From assembly GCA_047606825.1 (NCBI GenBank), contig JASGDY010000060.1, positions 14,849-78,848 on the forward strand: a stretch of DNA of 64,000 nucleotides. Reading direction: 5' to 3'. The notes under the pieces are model-generated. The model saw only the letters and a program-made list of their open reading frames with translations. It searched no databases and was not told the DNA's origin. The DNA comes from Rhizosphaericola sp047606825 (GTDB lineage: Bacteria; Bacteroidota; Bacteroidia; Chitinophagales; Chitinophagaceae). Of the stretch, positions 52,648 to 62,311 are shown piece after piece. The first letter of the stretch is position 1, and each line of letters begins with the position of its first letter. A program made the position numbers and the translations under genes.

Positions 52648-53391
52648 TTATTTGATTGGAATATGAGCCGCTGGGCTTTTAAAATGCACTGGATTTAGAA
52701 AAATATCGTAGCTATTTCCTCCATACTCTAAATGCATATGATTAAAGGGTGTTTTTCCTTGAGGGGGATCTAACCTTATTTTCATTCCGTTTTGTTCAAA
52801 AACTTGTATGGGAGAGGTTGATGGACTTGTTTGTTCAAATCCAGCATTTTGAATATCGTTTACCAATTGTGTTCTATTTAAAGTACTGGCACTTTGAAGC
52901 CATTGTTTGATTGCAGATCTAGCCGACCCAAAATTGTCAATTGTTATGTCCGAATTCGGTTCCTTTATTATATTATCAGAACCTAATTTATATCCATCCG
53001 GCACAACTGCTTTATCATATAAATCGCTAACAGTTACAATATTAGGCTTTTTACCTGTCCATATATTTTTTCCTTGCGCTGCTGCATTTGCAGCACCGCT
53101 TACAGTTCCCATAGCTACGCCGTAAACACCTCCCTGTATTGCACCGTTACCGATATTAGACAACGTTTGGCCAAGACCGTCCCCATCCAATATACTTTGA
53201 GTTGCAGAAGCGACGACTCCGGACGTCACTCCTTTCACACCATAATTGATGGCTTCGTTAAAGATGCCTGTACCTCCGACCAAGTTCCCCATCCCCATTG
53301 TCAGGCCCGCAGTAACCCCGTTGACAAGTGCACCCTTGAGCATGTCCGTCGGGCTTCCGCCTGCCACCCAGGAATTTCCGGCACCCATCAA
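52648..53391 (-). CDS. Displaced RHS toxin C-terminal tip (no RHS core)
   Basis: 247 residues starting at a TTG-ATG, with a stop 48 bp further upstream and no RHS repeats. Residues 1-115 are Gly/Ala-rich and match the pre-toxin linker of the neighbouring RHS protein (VKGVTSGV..., NGAIQGGVYGVAMGTVSGAANAAAQGKNIW against NGIVQGAVGGVVTGGVNAAMTGQNVW). The C-terminal 130 residues end MKIRLDPPQGKTPFNHMHLEYGGNSYDIFLNPVHFKSPAAHIPIK, which recalls polymorphic toxin type 24 domains with conserved His residues (from memory). Probably silent unless recombined onto an RHS core. Confidence 0.7.
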   Translation of the reverse strand: MMGAGNSWVAGGSPTDMLKGALVNGVTAGLTMGMGNLVGGTGIFNEAINYGVKGVTSGVVASATQSILDGDGLGQTLSNIGNGAIQGGVYGVAMGTVSGAANAAAQGKNIWTGKKPNIVTVSDLYDKAVVPDGYKLGSDNIIKEPNSDITIDNFGSARSAIKQWLQSASTLNRTQLVNDIQNAGFEQTSPSTSPIQVFEQNGMKIRLDPPQGKTPFNHMHLEYGGNSYDIFLNPVHFKSPAAHIPIK

Positions 53392-53516
53392 TATCGCAGA
53401 ACCAATGGGGCCTGTATATTCAAAGAGAACACCTGATACTCTCTGGATACTCTAACGTAACATCCCGAAGAGCGAAAATCCATTCATCTTTATTTTTAGT
53501 TTGTTGAAGGATTTAA

Positions 53517-54119
53517 TTACTTACGTGATGGATACTCTTTTTCTATTGACACTTTAGATCTAAAATATCCAAGAGCCAAATGTACTCTATTTATATTTTC
53601 ACCACTCATTTCAAAAATCTTAAAGTCAATTTTTCCATACAAACTATCACCAACACGATAAATACTTTTATTTAAACTTAAATATTGGTGCGAAATACTG
53701 TAAGTAGGTTTAACTTCGTTATCGTAAACCACATCTGTAAAATAAAAAGGTTTTGTATAAAATCTTTTATTTCGATACGTAATCGTAAATCCACGGGCTC
53801 CGCCCCCACCCCCAATTCCCACCTTTATTAGCAATTGGTTATTACTGTCTAAATATGCACGACAATTAAAATATCTCGCAAAGGTATCTAGGCTATCACG
53901 ATCATCAGTAGTATAAAAAACACCGCTTGAACGTTTAGCATTTGGAATTTCCGTTTCATAAAGTGAATAAATTTCTTCTTCTTTATCGAGGTCTTTGTAT
54001 TCTCTATCTTTCACTAAGTTGGAATCTATTTTAACAAAACCCCATTGTTCTTTATCTGTAGATATTCTTCTACAATTGGTAAACAATATAAAAAGTTGAA
54101 AAAAACAAACATATTTCAT
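53517..54119 (-). CDS. Lipoprotein, candidate immunity for the RHS metalloprotease tip
   Basis: 200 residues. Lipobox LFTNC near residue 16 (MKYVCFFQLFILFTNCRR). The rest has no recognised domain; a Gly run (KVGIGGGGGARGF) and a beta-rich C-terminus (FKIFEMSGENINRVHLALGYF). It begins 50 bp after the RHS gene on the same strand, the immunity position. As a lipoprotein it would protect the periplasm or cell envelope, consistent with a toxin that acts there. Position-based inference. Confidence 0.6.
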   Translation of the reverse strand: MKYVCFFQLFILFTNCRRISTDKEQWGFVKIDSNLVKDREYKDLDKEEEIYSLYETEIPNAKRSSGVFYTTDDRDSLDTFARYFNCRAYLDSNNQLLIKVGIGGGGGARGFTITYRNKRFYTKPFYFTDVVYDNEVKPTYSISHQYLSLNKSIYRVGDSLYGKIDFKIFEMSGENINRVHLALGYFRSKVSIEKEYPSRK

Positions 54120-54169
54120 ATTCTCAAATTGTATAGCTAAATTAATATATGTACTTAGAAAATCACATT

Positions 54170-57100
54170 CTACAGTCCTAAGTTCATGAATCCAGTACGT
54201 TTCAGATTAGTCCAATTGTAGAAATATGGGATATATTGTCCTACAAATTTGGAATAATAACCACTCATACGCGAAGCTGAGTAACCATATCTTAAGCCAT
54301 ATTCATAACTATATTGTGAAGTTGCGCTTTCACTAACAGATCCCATATAAAAATGATTTGCAATATGATATGCATGCAATAATTCATGTCCAAATGTCGA
54401 TTGTGCAATAGGAACTCCATTTGAATAAGTACCACCGACACTTGGTGAAATACGAATGGTTATTTTTGAAGCAGTAAGCCACCCTTCTTGAACAGAAGTA
54501 ACAGCGTCTATCGGAGTTCCATCTCGATACATAGTCTTCGCATAATCATCAAACGTATAACCTGGCGGTAAATTATTTTCAGAAGCCAATGTATATTTTG
54601 TATGAAGTTGTGATTTTATATCTCCTATATCAATATCGACATCATCTAAAGCATCATATAAATCAGCGTTATTTTTGTATGCGTTTGATACATAATTTAC
54701 ATCTGACGGATTCCCTACCTGATCATGGAAACCTAATTGAGCCCTCTCTACTACACCTGAAATACCTCCCATAACACTTCCAATCGCACCACCATTCAAA
54801 GCACCGTTCCAAACATTTTGGCCAGTCATCGCCGCATTCACACCTCCTGTTACAACTCCGCCAACTGCACCTTGAACGATCCCATTACCTACAAAACCTA
54901 ATCCGCTTAATGAGTTTCCAAATGCTGCGCCAACGCCCATACCCACACCAACCCCGAAACCCGCAGATACTTGTCCCATCATAGTTCGTCCTATCCAACC
55001 TGCATCAAAACCATGTTTAAATCCATCGATTAAACTCATAACCCCTGCTGCTGCAAATGGAATCCAAAAAAAATTACCATCTGGATCGGTGTATTTGAGA
55101 GGATTATTGCCCGCGTAAGTATATCGATTATAACCCTGCGTTCCATTAGGCATGACATAATTATCGGGACTCATCATCCTACCCTGTACAGGGTCATACA
55201 TACGGCCGTTCATGTTAATTAGTGCAAACTCTTTCAAGTGTTCGTGTCCCGTATATCCGCGATATAACCAATCCGGCACAGATGGGACATTGGCATAAGT
55301 CCAATCGTCTGGGTTCCTGTTGCGCCCCCACGCATCGAAATTCTGGGATGCTACAATGATACCTGCACTGTTGGTGACCGTCAGTATACTACCTAAATGG
55401 TCTTTGTACACGTAGTTGACCGCACCGTTGACAATGACAGCACCGAGACCGTTACCAAACGCAACATATATAATGTTGTTGGTAACTGTGCCCTTGACCT
55501 GCTTTTCATAGCCTCCAAGATACAGTCTGGTCTCAACCACGGTGCCACTTTGTTTCAGCACCGACTTAATACGCTGATAGTCGCTCCCATAGGTATAATT
55601 GAGTACATAGCCATTATCTGATACCTGCGCCGTTTTGAGAAACGCCGTATAGTTAATATCCTGCTGTGTAGTAGATATGGTCGTCGGTGGCGACGTTGCC
55701 CCAGCGGGATTGGTAATATACGCCACGGCATTGACCTTAGAGCTGTTGTAGGTATAGTTGCCCGCATCGGTTTTAGAGACGATATTACCCAAGGAAGAAC
55801 TGCCGTTGCCGTCGTAGGTCAGTGCCATCTGCTGCACGTTGTTGACCTTGGTAGTCACCAGACGGTAAAGGTTGTCGTAGGTAAAATCCTCCTGTAGGTT
55901 TTTCAGTACGTCCTTACGCTGTGTAAGGTTGCCCGTCTGCGCATCGAAGGCAAAGGTCAGGTTCTGTACACCTGCCGTCAGGAACTGTATAGGCCTACCC
56001 GTCGCCAGGTCATAGCTTTCGGTGGTGGACTTGCCGTTGCCCGTGGTATAGGCGGTGTACCGACCGAGGCTGTTCATGGCCGTGGCATTGAACAGCTCGG
56101 TAGAGCCGTTCTTTACCTGTGTCTCAATACCGTTATGGTCATAGACCCGCGTGATGACAGCACCCGTCGGATAGGTGGTCTGGGCAAGGTTGCCATAGGT
56201 GTCGTAGACATACTGCGTCGTGTAGGCCGTACCGTCCACGGTTATTTTTTCTTGCGTAAGCCTGCGTAGGCTGTTGTAGGTATATTCCCTAACGTCACCG
56301 GAGAAACCGGTCACCTTGGCAAGCGCGTCGTTGCAGTAACCATTGGCTTCGTCCTTCCAATACTCATAGGTAGTCGTACCTTCTGTGCCCACACGTGTCA
56401 GCACCCTGCCAAACAGGTCGTAGGTGTTCGTAGTGGTATGGCCAAGGGCATCTGTCTGGCTGGTAAGCTGCCCGAACGCGTCGTTTTGGTAGGTGACCGT
56501 CCCGGCATTGCGGTCAGTGAGGCTGGTCTGACTTCCATAAACATCATACACACTGGTAATAGCAGTAGTCCCGTTGACGGACACCTGGGTCTGGTTCCCC
56601 TGGCTGTCGTAGGTATAGGCTATGGAGCCGCCGTTGTCCGTGGCACTAATGACCCTGCCTGTCGGGTCCTTTGTCTTGGACGTACTCTGCCCTGCGCCGT
56701 TGGTGGTGGTAATCTTATATTGCCCACCGGACAGCTTCTGGTAAGCATAAGCGATACTTGCCGTTCCGTTGCTTGTGTTCGTCAACCTGCCGTAGTCGTC
56801 ATACTGGTAGGTGGTAGTAATGGCCTGTTCCAAACCATAACGGGGAGCGGTCTCGCTGACAAGCTGTTGCCTTTCGTTGTATGTCTTAGTCGATACAAGC
56901 GACGCGTCGTTGAAACCGGAGACCTCCGACCTGACCTTATGTCCCAGCAGGTCATAATAGGTCTTGACATTGCTGCCGCCACCGGGACGGCTTTCGAGGA
57001 CGGAGTAGCGGCCATTGGACGACTCCCAGGCAAGCGTCCTTGTCACGGCATATCCCTCAGGGAGCGTGGTTGTTTTCAGACGGCCAAAAACGTCATAAGT

Positions 57101-57448
57101 GTATGAAGTGGTCAACCCCTCGGCAGAGCGCGTAGTCGCTACCTTGTCGAAAGAACTGTTGTAAGTCAATACGGCCTTTTTGGAAATGTCGCTATCCTCG
57201 CCGATTAGGCGAGCAGTCTCGTTTCCCTCTCGGAACGGAACATAGCCGAATGATACCGTATCCGTTGTCTTTAATACGACCTGTATAGAATATGGAAAGA
57301 CTGCCCCACTGTTGTTCCGGTTGGCACTTTTGGCTTCTGACGATGGCCTCATCCTACACAGAAGCGTGCCGGGCTGTTGCGAAAATACGCTCCGGGATAG
57401 AGAGACGAAGGAAATAAGCAGGTACAGCCGCTTGTTTGGATTCATCAT
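54170..57448 (-). CDS. RHS-repeat polymorphic toxin with metallopeptidase-like tip
   Basis: 1092 residues. Sec signal peptide (MMNPNKRLYLLISFVSLSRSVFSQ) joined after about 80 residues to YD-type repeats (TTSYTYDVFGRLKTTTLPEGY, TTTYQYDDYGRLTN and many more, to about 720). RHS-associated core: YVYKDHLGSILTVTNSAG, DAWGRNRNPDDW, YRGYTGHEHL..FALINMNGRMYDPVQGRMMSPDNYV, ending NPLKYTDPDGN near 790. A Gly-rich pre-toxin region (800-900) follows, then a variable tip of about 190 residues with STFGHELLHAYHIANH (HExxH, residues 1021-1025) and a later SESATSQYSYEYG that may give the third zinc ligand. The tip is AT-rich, the core is not, as expected for exchangeable toxins. The N-terminal part is short compared with most RHS proteins of the phylum. 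Confidence 0.85.
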   Translation of the reverse strand: MMNPNKRLYLLISFVSLSRSVFSQQPGTLLCRMRPSSEAKSANRNNSGAVFPYSIQVVLKTTDTVSFGYVPFREGNETARLIGEDSDISKKAVLTYNSSFDKVATTRSAEGLTTSYTYDVFGRLKTTTLPEGYAVTRTLAWESSNGRYSVLESRPGGGSNVKTYYDLLGHKVRSEVSGFNDASLVSTKTYNERQQLVSETAPRYGLEQAITTTYQYDDYGRLTNTSNGTASIAYAYQKLSGGQYKITTTNGAGQSTSKTKDPTGRVISATDNGGSIAYTYDSQGNQTQVSVNGTTAITSVYDVYGSQTSLTDRNAGTVTYQNDAFGQLTSQTDALGHTTTNTYDLFGRVLTRVGTEGTTTYEYWKDEANGYCNDALAKVTGFSGDVREYTYNSLRRLTQEKITVDGTAYTTQYVYDTYGNLAQTTYPTGAVITRVYDHNGIETQVKNGSTELFNATAMNSLGRYTAYTTGNGKSTTESYDLATGRPIQFLTAGVQNLTFAFDAQTGNLTQRKDVLKNLQEDFTYDNLYRLVTTKVNNVQQMALTYDGNGSSSLGNIVSKTDAGNYTYNSSKVNAVAYITNPAGATSPPTTISTTQQDINYTAFLKTAQVSDNGYVLNYTYGSDYQRIKSVLKQSGTVVETRLYLGGYEKQVKGTVTNNIIYVAFGNGLGAVIVNGAVNYVYKDHLGSILTVTNSAGIIVASQNFDAWGRNRNPDDWTYANVPSVPDWLYRGYTGHEHLKEFALINMNGRMYDPVQGRMMSPDNYVMPNGTQGYNRYTYAGNNPLKYTDPDGNFFWIPFAAAGVMSLIDGFKHGFDAGWIGRTMMGQVSAGFGVGVGMGVGAAFGNSLSGLGFVGNGIVQGAVGGVVTGGVNAAMTGQNVWNGALNGGAIGSVMGGISGVVERAQLGFHDQVGNPSDVNYVSNAYKNNADLYDALDDVDIDIGDIKSQLHTKYTLASENNLPPGYTFDDYAKTMYRDGTPIDAVTSVQEGWLTASKITIRISPSVGGTYSNGVPIAQSTFGHELLHAYHIANHFYMGSVSESATSQYSYEYGLRYGYSASRMSGYYSKFVGQYIPYFYNWTNLKRTGFMNLGL

Positions 57449-57560
57449 TTCCTAGTTTGGTTGATTGCTGTTCTCTTAGTTTCCGATCTGACCTGGCAAG
57501 GCTGGATTGGCAACACAAATTTAAACAGAAACAAATATAGAATATTTTAACGCAATATTA

Positions 57561-57689
57561 GAAGCTGTTTGAGTTATTTATTTCCCGCACAGTCCCCGCG
57601 GCGGCGGGAGACTGTGCGGGAAGGAATACACGTTTTTATGTCTTGGAAGCATATAAAACCGTACAGAAAAACTTAACTCAAACAGTCTC
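57561..57689. mobile_element. MITE copy 2 (129 bp, TTA target duplication)
   Basis: Inverted copy of the element at 6469-6599: same termini (GAAGCTGTTTGAGTTA and TAACTCAAACAGTCTC), flanked by TTA at 57558-57560 and 57690-57692. Seventy-five contiguous bases are identical to copy 1. The central GC-rich hairpin (CCCGCACAGTC ... GACTGTGCGGG, about 57584-57621) is present here in perfect form, with its loop inverted relative to copy 1. It sits about 110 bp ahead of the RHS gene. Confidence 0.85.
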
Positions 57690-57936
57690 TTAATTTTTTT
57701 AGACTTTGTGTTGACAGGGAGAGGTTGCAGCTGTGGCACGGGCTTGTTTGCGCAGGAACACGCAACAACAGGACATATACATATACTGTTGTGCAGTTAG
57801 AGAAAATACTATTCGTTTTGGATATTTATCTTCGGAGAGAATTTAGATGTCACACTGTACGAAGTCGGAGCGTAGTCGTTTTTTCACGAAAAGAAGCTAA
57901 GACAGACAAGGACTGGGCAGACAAACAACGTCCAAT

Positions 57937-57975
57937 ATGGCAAAAGCGACCCTTAGACAGGGTCGCTTTTGCCAT
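57937..57975 (-). terminator. Intrinsic terminator of susCD
   Basis: Perfect 16-bp inverted repeat (ATGGCAAAAGCGACCC / GGGTCGCTTTTGCCAT) with a 7-nt loop, 17 bp after the susD stop on the minus strand. Confidence 0.85.
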
Positions 57976-57992
57976 CATAAACGATACGGTAT

Positions 57993-59414
57993 TTAATATC
58001 CTGGATTCTGTGTCATGTTAGCATTTGCGTTCAGCTCATCCAGAGGGATAGGCGCAATCCTCTTGTAAAAAGAAAACGCGATGGTCGCATATTGGCTTGC
58101 CAAAGGAAGTCCGAGTAATGGCCTTGCATTTCTTACTAAGGTTTCTTCAAGCCTATTTTCGTCATACAGACGGTTGCCTTCGAACGCCAGTTCCTTACGC
58201 CTTTCCGTTTCGATGTCACTCAAAAGTGTGGTGCCGGTTGAGGTATACGCAGTGAGACTTGGATCGCGTTGCTGCGCCAAGGCATTGAGGTATGTCAATG
58301 CTGTCGCTTCGTCCCCAGTCCTATAAGCGGCCTCGGCAGCAACCAGATAAACCTCCGCCAAGCGTATCACTTTTATATTGTCCCTGTCGCTGTTCGCCGC
58401 ATTCGGAAATTTATCGACATACACAACTCCCGTCTCCTCGTCTTGAGTGAGCACTGATTTCCTTACATCCGTGGAGGTATAGGAGGCATAGAACGCCGTA
58501 TCACAGAAAATCTGGGAATATCCATTGGCATACTGACCAGCAAAATCACCGTAACCATTGTTGTTGACCGAGTTAGCGTCGATTTCAAACATGACCTCCG
58601 TCTGGTCGGTCTGCACCGCCGCATTGGACCAAAATGAAACATACGCCGTACTGGTATTACCAATAAGGCTAAACCCGCTGTTGTCAATGACATCCTCAGC
58701 ATAGGACAGTGCATTGGTGTAGTCTCCCATATACAGGTATGCATTGGCCAAAAGACCTTCTATGGCATATTGGCTCACCGTAACGGAAGAGGAATACGCC
58801 GGAGCCGAATCCAACGCGGCCTTATAGTCACTGATAATCTGGCTATATACTTCCGCAATGGTATTTCTTGCAGGTTTTGCGTCCGAAGAATCCGTAAGAA
58901 CGACGGAAATGCCATCTCCTTCAGAATCGTAAGTGTATGGCCTTGCATAGATATTCACCATCCTGAAATAAGCCAACGCCCTCAAGGCATACGCCTGTGA
59001 CCTGATCTCTCCTATTGTTTCCGCATCTCCGCTCGGCGAGGAGTTGATGATCTTATTGGTGTTCAAGATGATGTTATAGCCTTGTTCCCATATTTCGGTA
59101 AAATAGGAATCGTTGTTGACAAACGTGTAGTAATAGGGCGTGGTATAGTACCCCGAATTGGAAGATGCCACATAGCTGTTGTCAGCCATAAGGTCTCCCA
59201 TGATGACTAAATCCCTTCCATAAAAACTTGTACTTCTGTACGTTGCATACACCCCTGTCAGGGCATCCTGCATGGCCGACTCCGTTGTGAGTGCCGTAGC
59301 GTCGGCTACTTGGTCGACAGGGTCTCTTTCAATGAAACTCTTAGAACAAGAAAGGAGCAAAACAGAGGATAAGGCTGCGCTTGCCAAAAATCTAGATATA
59401 TTGTTTGAAATCAT
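57993..59414 (-). CDS. SusD/RagB family outer-membrane lipoprotein
   Basis: 473 residues. Lipobox LLLSC (residue 23), then FIERDPVDQVADATALTTESAMQDALTGVYATYRSTSFYGRDLVIMGDLMADN, the common SusD N-terminus. TPR-like helices (SQAYALRALAYFRMVNIYARPYTYD) and a C-terminal VIRLAEVYLVAAEAAYRTGDEATALTYLNALAQQRDPS, ETERRKELAFEGNRLYDENRL confirm it. SusD lids the SusC channel and binds the nutrient on the surface. Encoded 32 bp after SusC in one operon; no polysaccharide-degrading enzyme is nearby, so the ligand is unknown. Confidence 0.96.
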   Translation of the reverse strand: MISNNISRFLASAALSSVLLLSCSKSFIERDPVDQVADATALTTESAMQDALTGVYATYRSTSFYGRDLVIMGDLMADNSYVASSNSGYYTTPYYYTFVNNDSYFTEIWEQGYNIILNTNKIINSSPSGDAETIGEIRSQAYALRALAYFRMVNIYARPYTYDSEGDGISVVLTDSSDAKPARNTIAEVYSQIISDYKAALDSAPAYSSSVTVSQYAIEGLLANAYLYMGDYTNALSYAEDVIDNSGFSLIGNTSTAYVSFWSNAAVQTDQTEVMFEIDANSVNNNGYGDFAGQYANGYSQIFCDTAFYASYTSTDVRKSVLTQDEETGVVYVDKFPNAANSDRDNIKVIRLAEVYLVAAEAAYRTGDEATALTYLNALAQQRDPSLTAYTSTGTTLLSDIETERRKELAFEGNRLYDENRLEETLVRNARPLLGLPLASQYATIAFSFYKRIAPIPLDELNANANMTQNPGY

Positions 59415-59446
59415 TTTTTACGTTTTTTAGAGCATTATCAAAACTA

Positions 59447-62311
59447 TTACAAACCAATCTTTACGCCTCCGGTAATGACTTTGTTTATCGGGACATTCAA
59501 GTTCGTTGTATTGTTAACTCCCTGTTCCGGGTCAAAAGGCAAATATTTATCCGTCGCAAATGTGAACCAGTTGGTCGCGGAGAAAAACAAATCAACCGTA
59601 GAAACATGGAACTTCCTCAACACTGCACCGGGAATGTTATAGTCAAACTGTACATTTCTCAGCCTGATATAATTGCCTTTGTACAGAAAACGTGTGGACG
59701 CGGCATTGGAACTTGTAGAGTTGCCATACACTAACTTAGGTACATTGGTTTGGGTATTTTCCGGAGTCCATCCATTAAGCTCGATATTGTTTGCCCCGGA
59801 CGAACCAAAGTACGCTCCATCGCTGATATAATAAGGAGACCATGTATCATATAGATAATTGCCAAAGTTATAGTTGAACGTAAAGCTCAGACTAAACCCT
59901 TTATAGGTAAATGTATTGGTAAACCCTCCGAAAAACTTTGGCATCGCAGTCTTGCCTGTCATAGCATAAGAAACGCTGCTTATGTCACTTGTCGTCGCCG
60001 TGTCCGTACCGTCGGTGTACCACAATGGGTCGCCGTCGGTTTCGTCCACGCCAGCCCATTTACGCAGATAATATTCTTGGATATTATGGCCTTCGGTGAT
60101 CCTGAACCTTCCGTTGGATATGGGACTGCCTTCGTAGAGCTTGGTAACTTTATTGGTATTGTGGGCGATATTAAAGCTTATGTTCCAGGAGAAATCATTT
60201 GTCTTGATAGGCGTTCCGTTAATGGCAAATTCTATACCTCTGTTGCGCATGGCACCTACGTTCATCAGCTTACCGCTGGAGTAACCTGTGGTATAGGACA
60301 ATGGCACATAGATCAACAAATTGCTTGTTGCCCTGTTATAGTAGTCGACCGTACCCGACAATCTGTTGTCGAAGAAACCCCAGTCAAAACCAACATCAAA
60401 AACCTTGTTTTTTTCCCATGTAAGGTCAGGGTTTCCCACATTGGAAATAACCATCCCCGCTTGTCCGTTGTAATTGGCGCCATACGCGTAATATTTAATG
60501 GACGAATAGTCCCCGAATCCTTGGGCATTTCCGTTTTCACCATAGGAAGCCCTTAATTTCAGGAGATCGATCCATGTAACGCCTTTCAAAGCATCTTCCT
60601 CGTTGATGTTCCAGGAACCGCCCACGGAAAAGAAATTACCCCATCTGTGGTTTGCCCCGAACACGGAGGATCCATCTCTACGAAAAGACGCGGACAATAT
60701 GTACTTATCCTTTATGTTAAGCACTGCGTTGGCAAGGTAGGAATTCACTGCATTGTATGACTTTCCGGTACTTGCGGAAACAGGCACGCCAGATACGGAC
60801 AGATCCTGGTATTGCATGTTCTGAGGCAGCACGTTACCGCTCGCACTCAAGGTATTGTAATTGTGTTTATACGCTTCTTCCCCGGCGGTGAGATCCAGCG
60901 TGACATCATGGGCTTCGTTAAGGTCAAGCTTATAGTTGAACAAGTTAGTCCAGGTATAGTTAAACACCTTGGTGTCATACGCATAACCTGCGCCCCCGTA
61001 GCTGTATCCGTCCCCGTACAAAGGATTGTTGTACTGGTATTCGGATATGTCAAAATATTCGGCACTGAACTTTGAGGAGAAATTCAGTTTTTTCAGGATC
61101 TGGTATTTTCCGGAAACGGAACCTCTTAAAGTCGTCTGGCCACTGTTATATTTGTCAAAAGCCGTAATCGCTATCGGATTATACCCTAAACCGCCCCCTG
61201 CTGGAAACTCGTCGGAATTATAGTTGATGCTTCCATCCGCATTATAGGGCGAATACCAGGGAAGCAGGAAATAAGGAGCACCCATGGGATTAGCAAAATA
61301 TCCGCTGTTCAAAGGCGACTTCTGTTGAGAGTAGGAACCGTTGAGGCCTACGTCAAATGTCAGTTTTGGAGAAACAATATGATGGATGTTCAACGCTCCG
61401 TTGTAACGCTTGAACGACGACCCTATCGTGGATGCTTCTTGCAGAAACAGTCCGCTTGATGCATAAAACTGGGTCTTCTCGTTGCCGCCATTAATGCTCA
61501 GGTTGTATTGTGACTGCTTTCCGGTCCTGTTCACGAGATGGTACCAATCGGTGTTTACCGTAGAATCGAGGCCGAAATAATCTTGCATGATTTCCACAGA
61601 TTCGGCATAGTCACTGGCATCCCCGTCATTTTGCAGTGCTATGTCAAAAGCCTTCATATATTCTTTTGTATTCATGGGCCTGTTGTTCTCGTTATAGAAC
61701 GCACTCGAATTGCCACCCCACTGTCCTACAAAATTGATTTTCGTCTGACCGGCGCGACCTTTTTTCGTTGTTACGATGATGACACCATTGGCGGCCCTGG
61801 AACCATAAATGGATGTAGCCGCTGCATCTTTCAGCACCGATATACTTTCTATGTCATCGGGATTCAGGCTGCTCAGTACATTGGCTGACGTTGTATTGGA
61901 GGTGAAGTCCCCACTAGATGCAATGATACCGTCTATTACCCATAGAGGACTTGAACTTGCGGAGATAGACCCGATACCACGTAACCGTATGTCCGTCGAA
62001 GAACCCGCCGCACCCGACCCGGAGGTAACCAGCAAGCCGGCCACCTGACCCTGCAAGGCCTTGTCAACGGAACTAAAAGGCTTATCTGCCAGCTTGGTGC
62101 CTCCGACCATCGCCAGAGCCCCTGTGACATTTCTGGTTTTTTGTGAGCCATATGCAACCACCACTACTTCATCCAATGCTTTCGAAGCTGCCATGGAGTC
62201 CTTCTCATGTTGCGAAAGATTAGACGTGTCTTTTTCTTGTGCAAACACCGGGGATACCCCGACCAGACCCATGCTTAGCAGCAAAGAAACCCTAAACTTG
62301 CTTTGTTTCAT
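59447..62311 (-). CDS. SusC/RagA family TonB-linked outer-membrane protein
   Basis: 954 residues. Signal peptide ends VFAQ. The TonB-box region (DEVVVVAYGSQKTRNVTGA) is followed by the plug (ALQGQVAGLLVTSGSGAAGSSTDIRLRGIGS, VLKDAAATSIYGSRAANGVIIVTTKKG) and the large barrel ending NKVITGGVKIGL. Unlike most SusC proteins there is no N-terminal carboxypeptidase-D-like (CarboxypepD_reg) domain: only about 25 residues lie between signal peptide and TonB box. Imports the SusD-bound nutrient with TonB energy. Operon with susD downstream; promoter at 62607-62636. Confidence 0.95.
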   Translation of the reverse strand: MKQSKFRVSLLLSMGLVGVSPVFAQEKDTSNLSQHEKDSMAASKALDEVVVVAYGSQKTRNVTGALAMVGGTKLADKPFSSVDKALQGQVAGLLVTSGSGAAGSSTDIRLRGIGSISASSSPLWVIDGIIASSGDFTSNTTSANVLSSLNPDDIESISVLKDAAATSIYGSRAANGVIIVTTKKGRAGQTKINFVGQWGGNSSAFYNENNRPMNTKEYMKAFDIALQNDGDASDYAESVEIMQDYFGLDSTVNTDWYHLVNRTGKQSQYNLSINGGNEKTQFYASSGLFLQEASTIGSSFKRYNGALNIHHIVSPKLTFDVGLNGSYSQQKSPLNSGYFANPMGAPYFLLPWYSPYNADGSINYNSDEFPAGGGLGYNPIAITAFDKYNSGQTTLRGSVSGKYQILKKLNFSSKFSAEYFDISEYQYNNPLYGDGYSYGGAGYAYDTKVFNYTWTNLFNYKLDLNEAHDVTLDLTAGEEAYKHNYNTLSASGNVLPQNMQYQDLSVSGVPVSASTGKSYNAVNSYLANAVLNIKDKYILSASFRRDGSSVFGANHRWGNFFSVGGSWNINEEDALKGVTWIDLLKLRASYGENGNAQGFGDYSSIKYYAYGANYNGQAGMVISNVGNPDLTWEKNKVFDVGFDWGFFDNRLSGTVDYYNRATSNLLIYVPLSYTTGYSSGKLMNVGAMRNRGIEFAINGTPIKTNDFSWNISFNIAHNTNKVTKLYEGSPISNGRFRITEGHNIQEYYLRKWAGVDETDGDPLWYTDGTDTATTSDISSVSYAMTGKTAMPKFFGGFTNTFTYKGFSLSFTFNYNFGNYLYDTWSPYYISDGAYFGSSGANNIELNGWTPENTQTNVPKLVYGNSTSSNAASTRFLYKGNYIRLRNVQFDYNIPGAVLRKFHVSTVDLFFSATNWFTFATDKYLPFDPEQGVNNTTNLNVPINKVITGGVKIGL

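Larger units (their letters stand above)
57449..57992. other. Gene-free stretch between RHS and SusD genes
   Basis: 544 bp. Holds the RHS upstream region with a -7-like TAAATTTG (complement 57516-57523), MITE copy 2 (57561-57689), a stretch 57693-57936 in which no coding sequence is recognised, and the susD terminator (57937-57975). Confidence 0.6.

Noticed and set aside
57725..58021. 98-codon open frame between RHS and SusD genes
   Set aside because: Runs through the susD terminator hairpin into the end of susD; no family resemblance.
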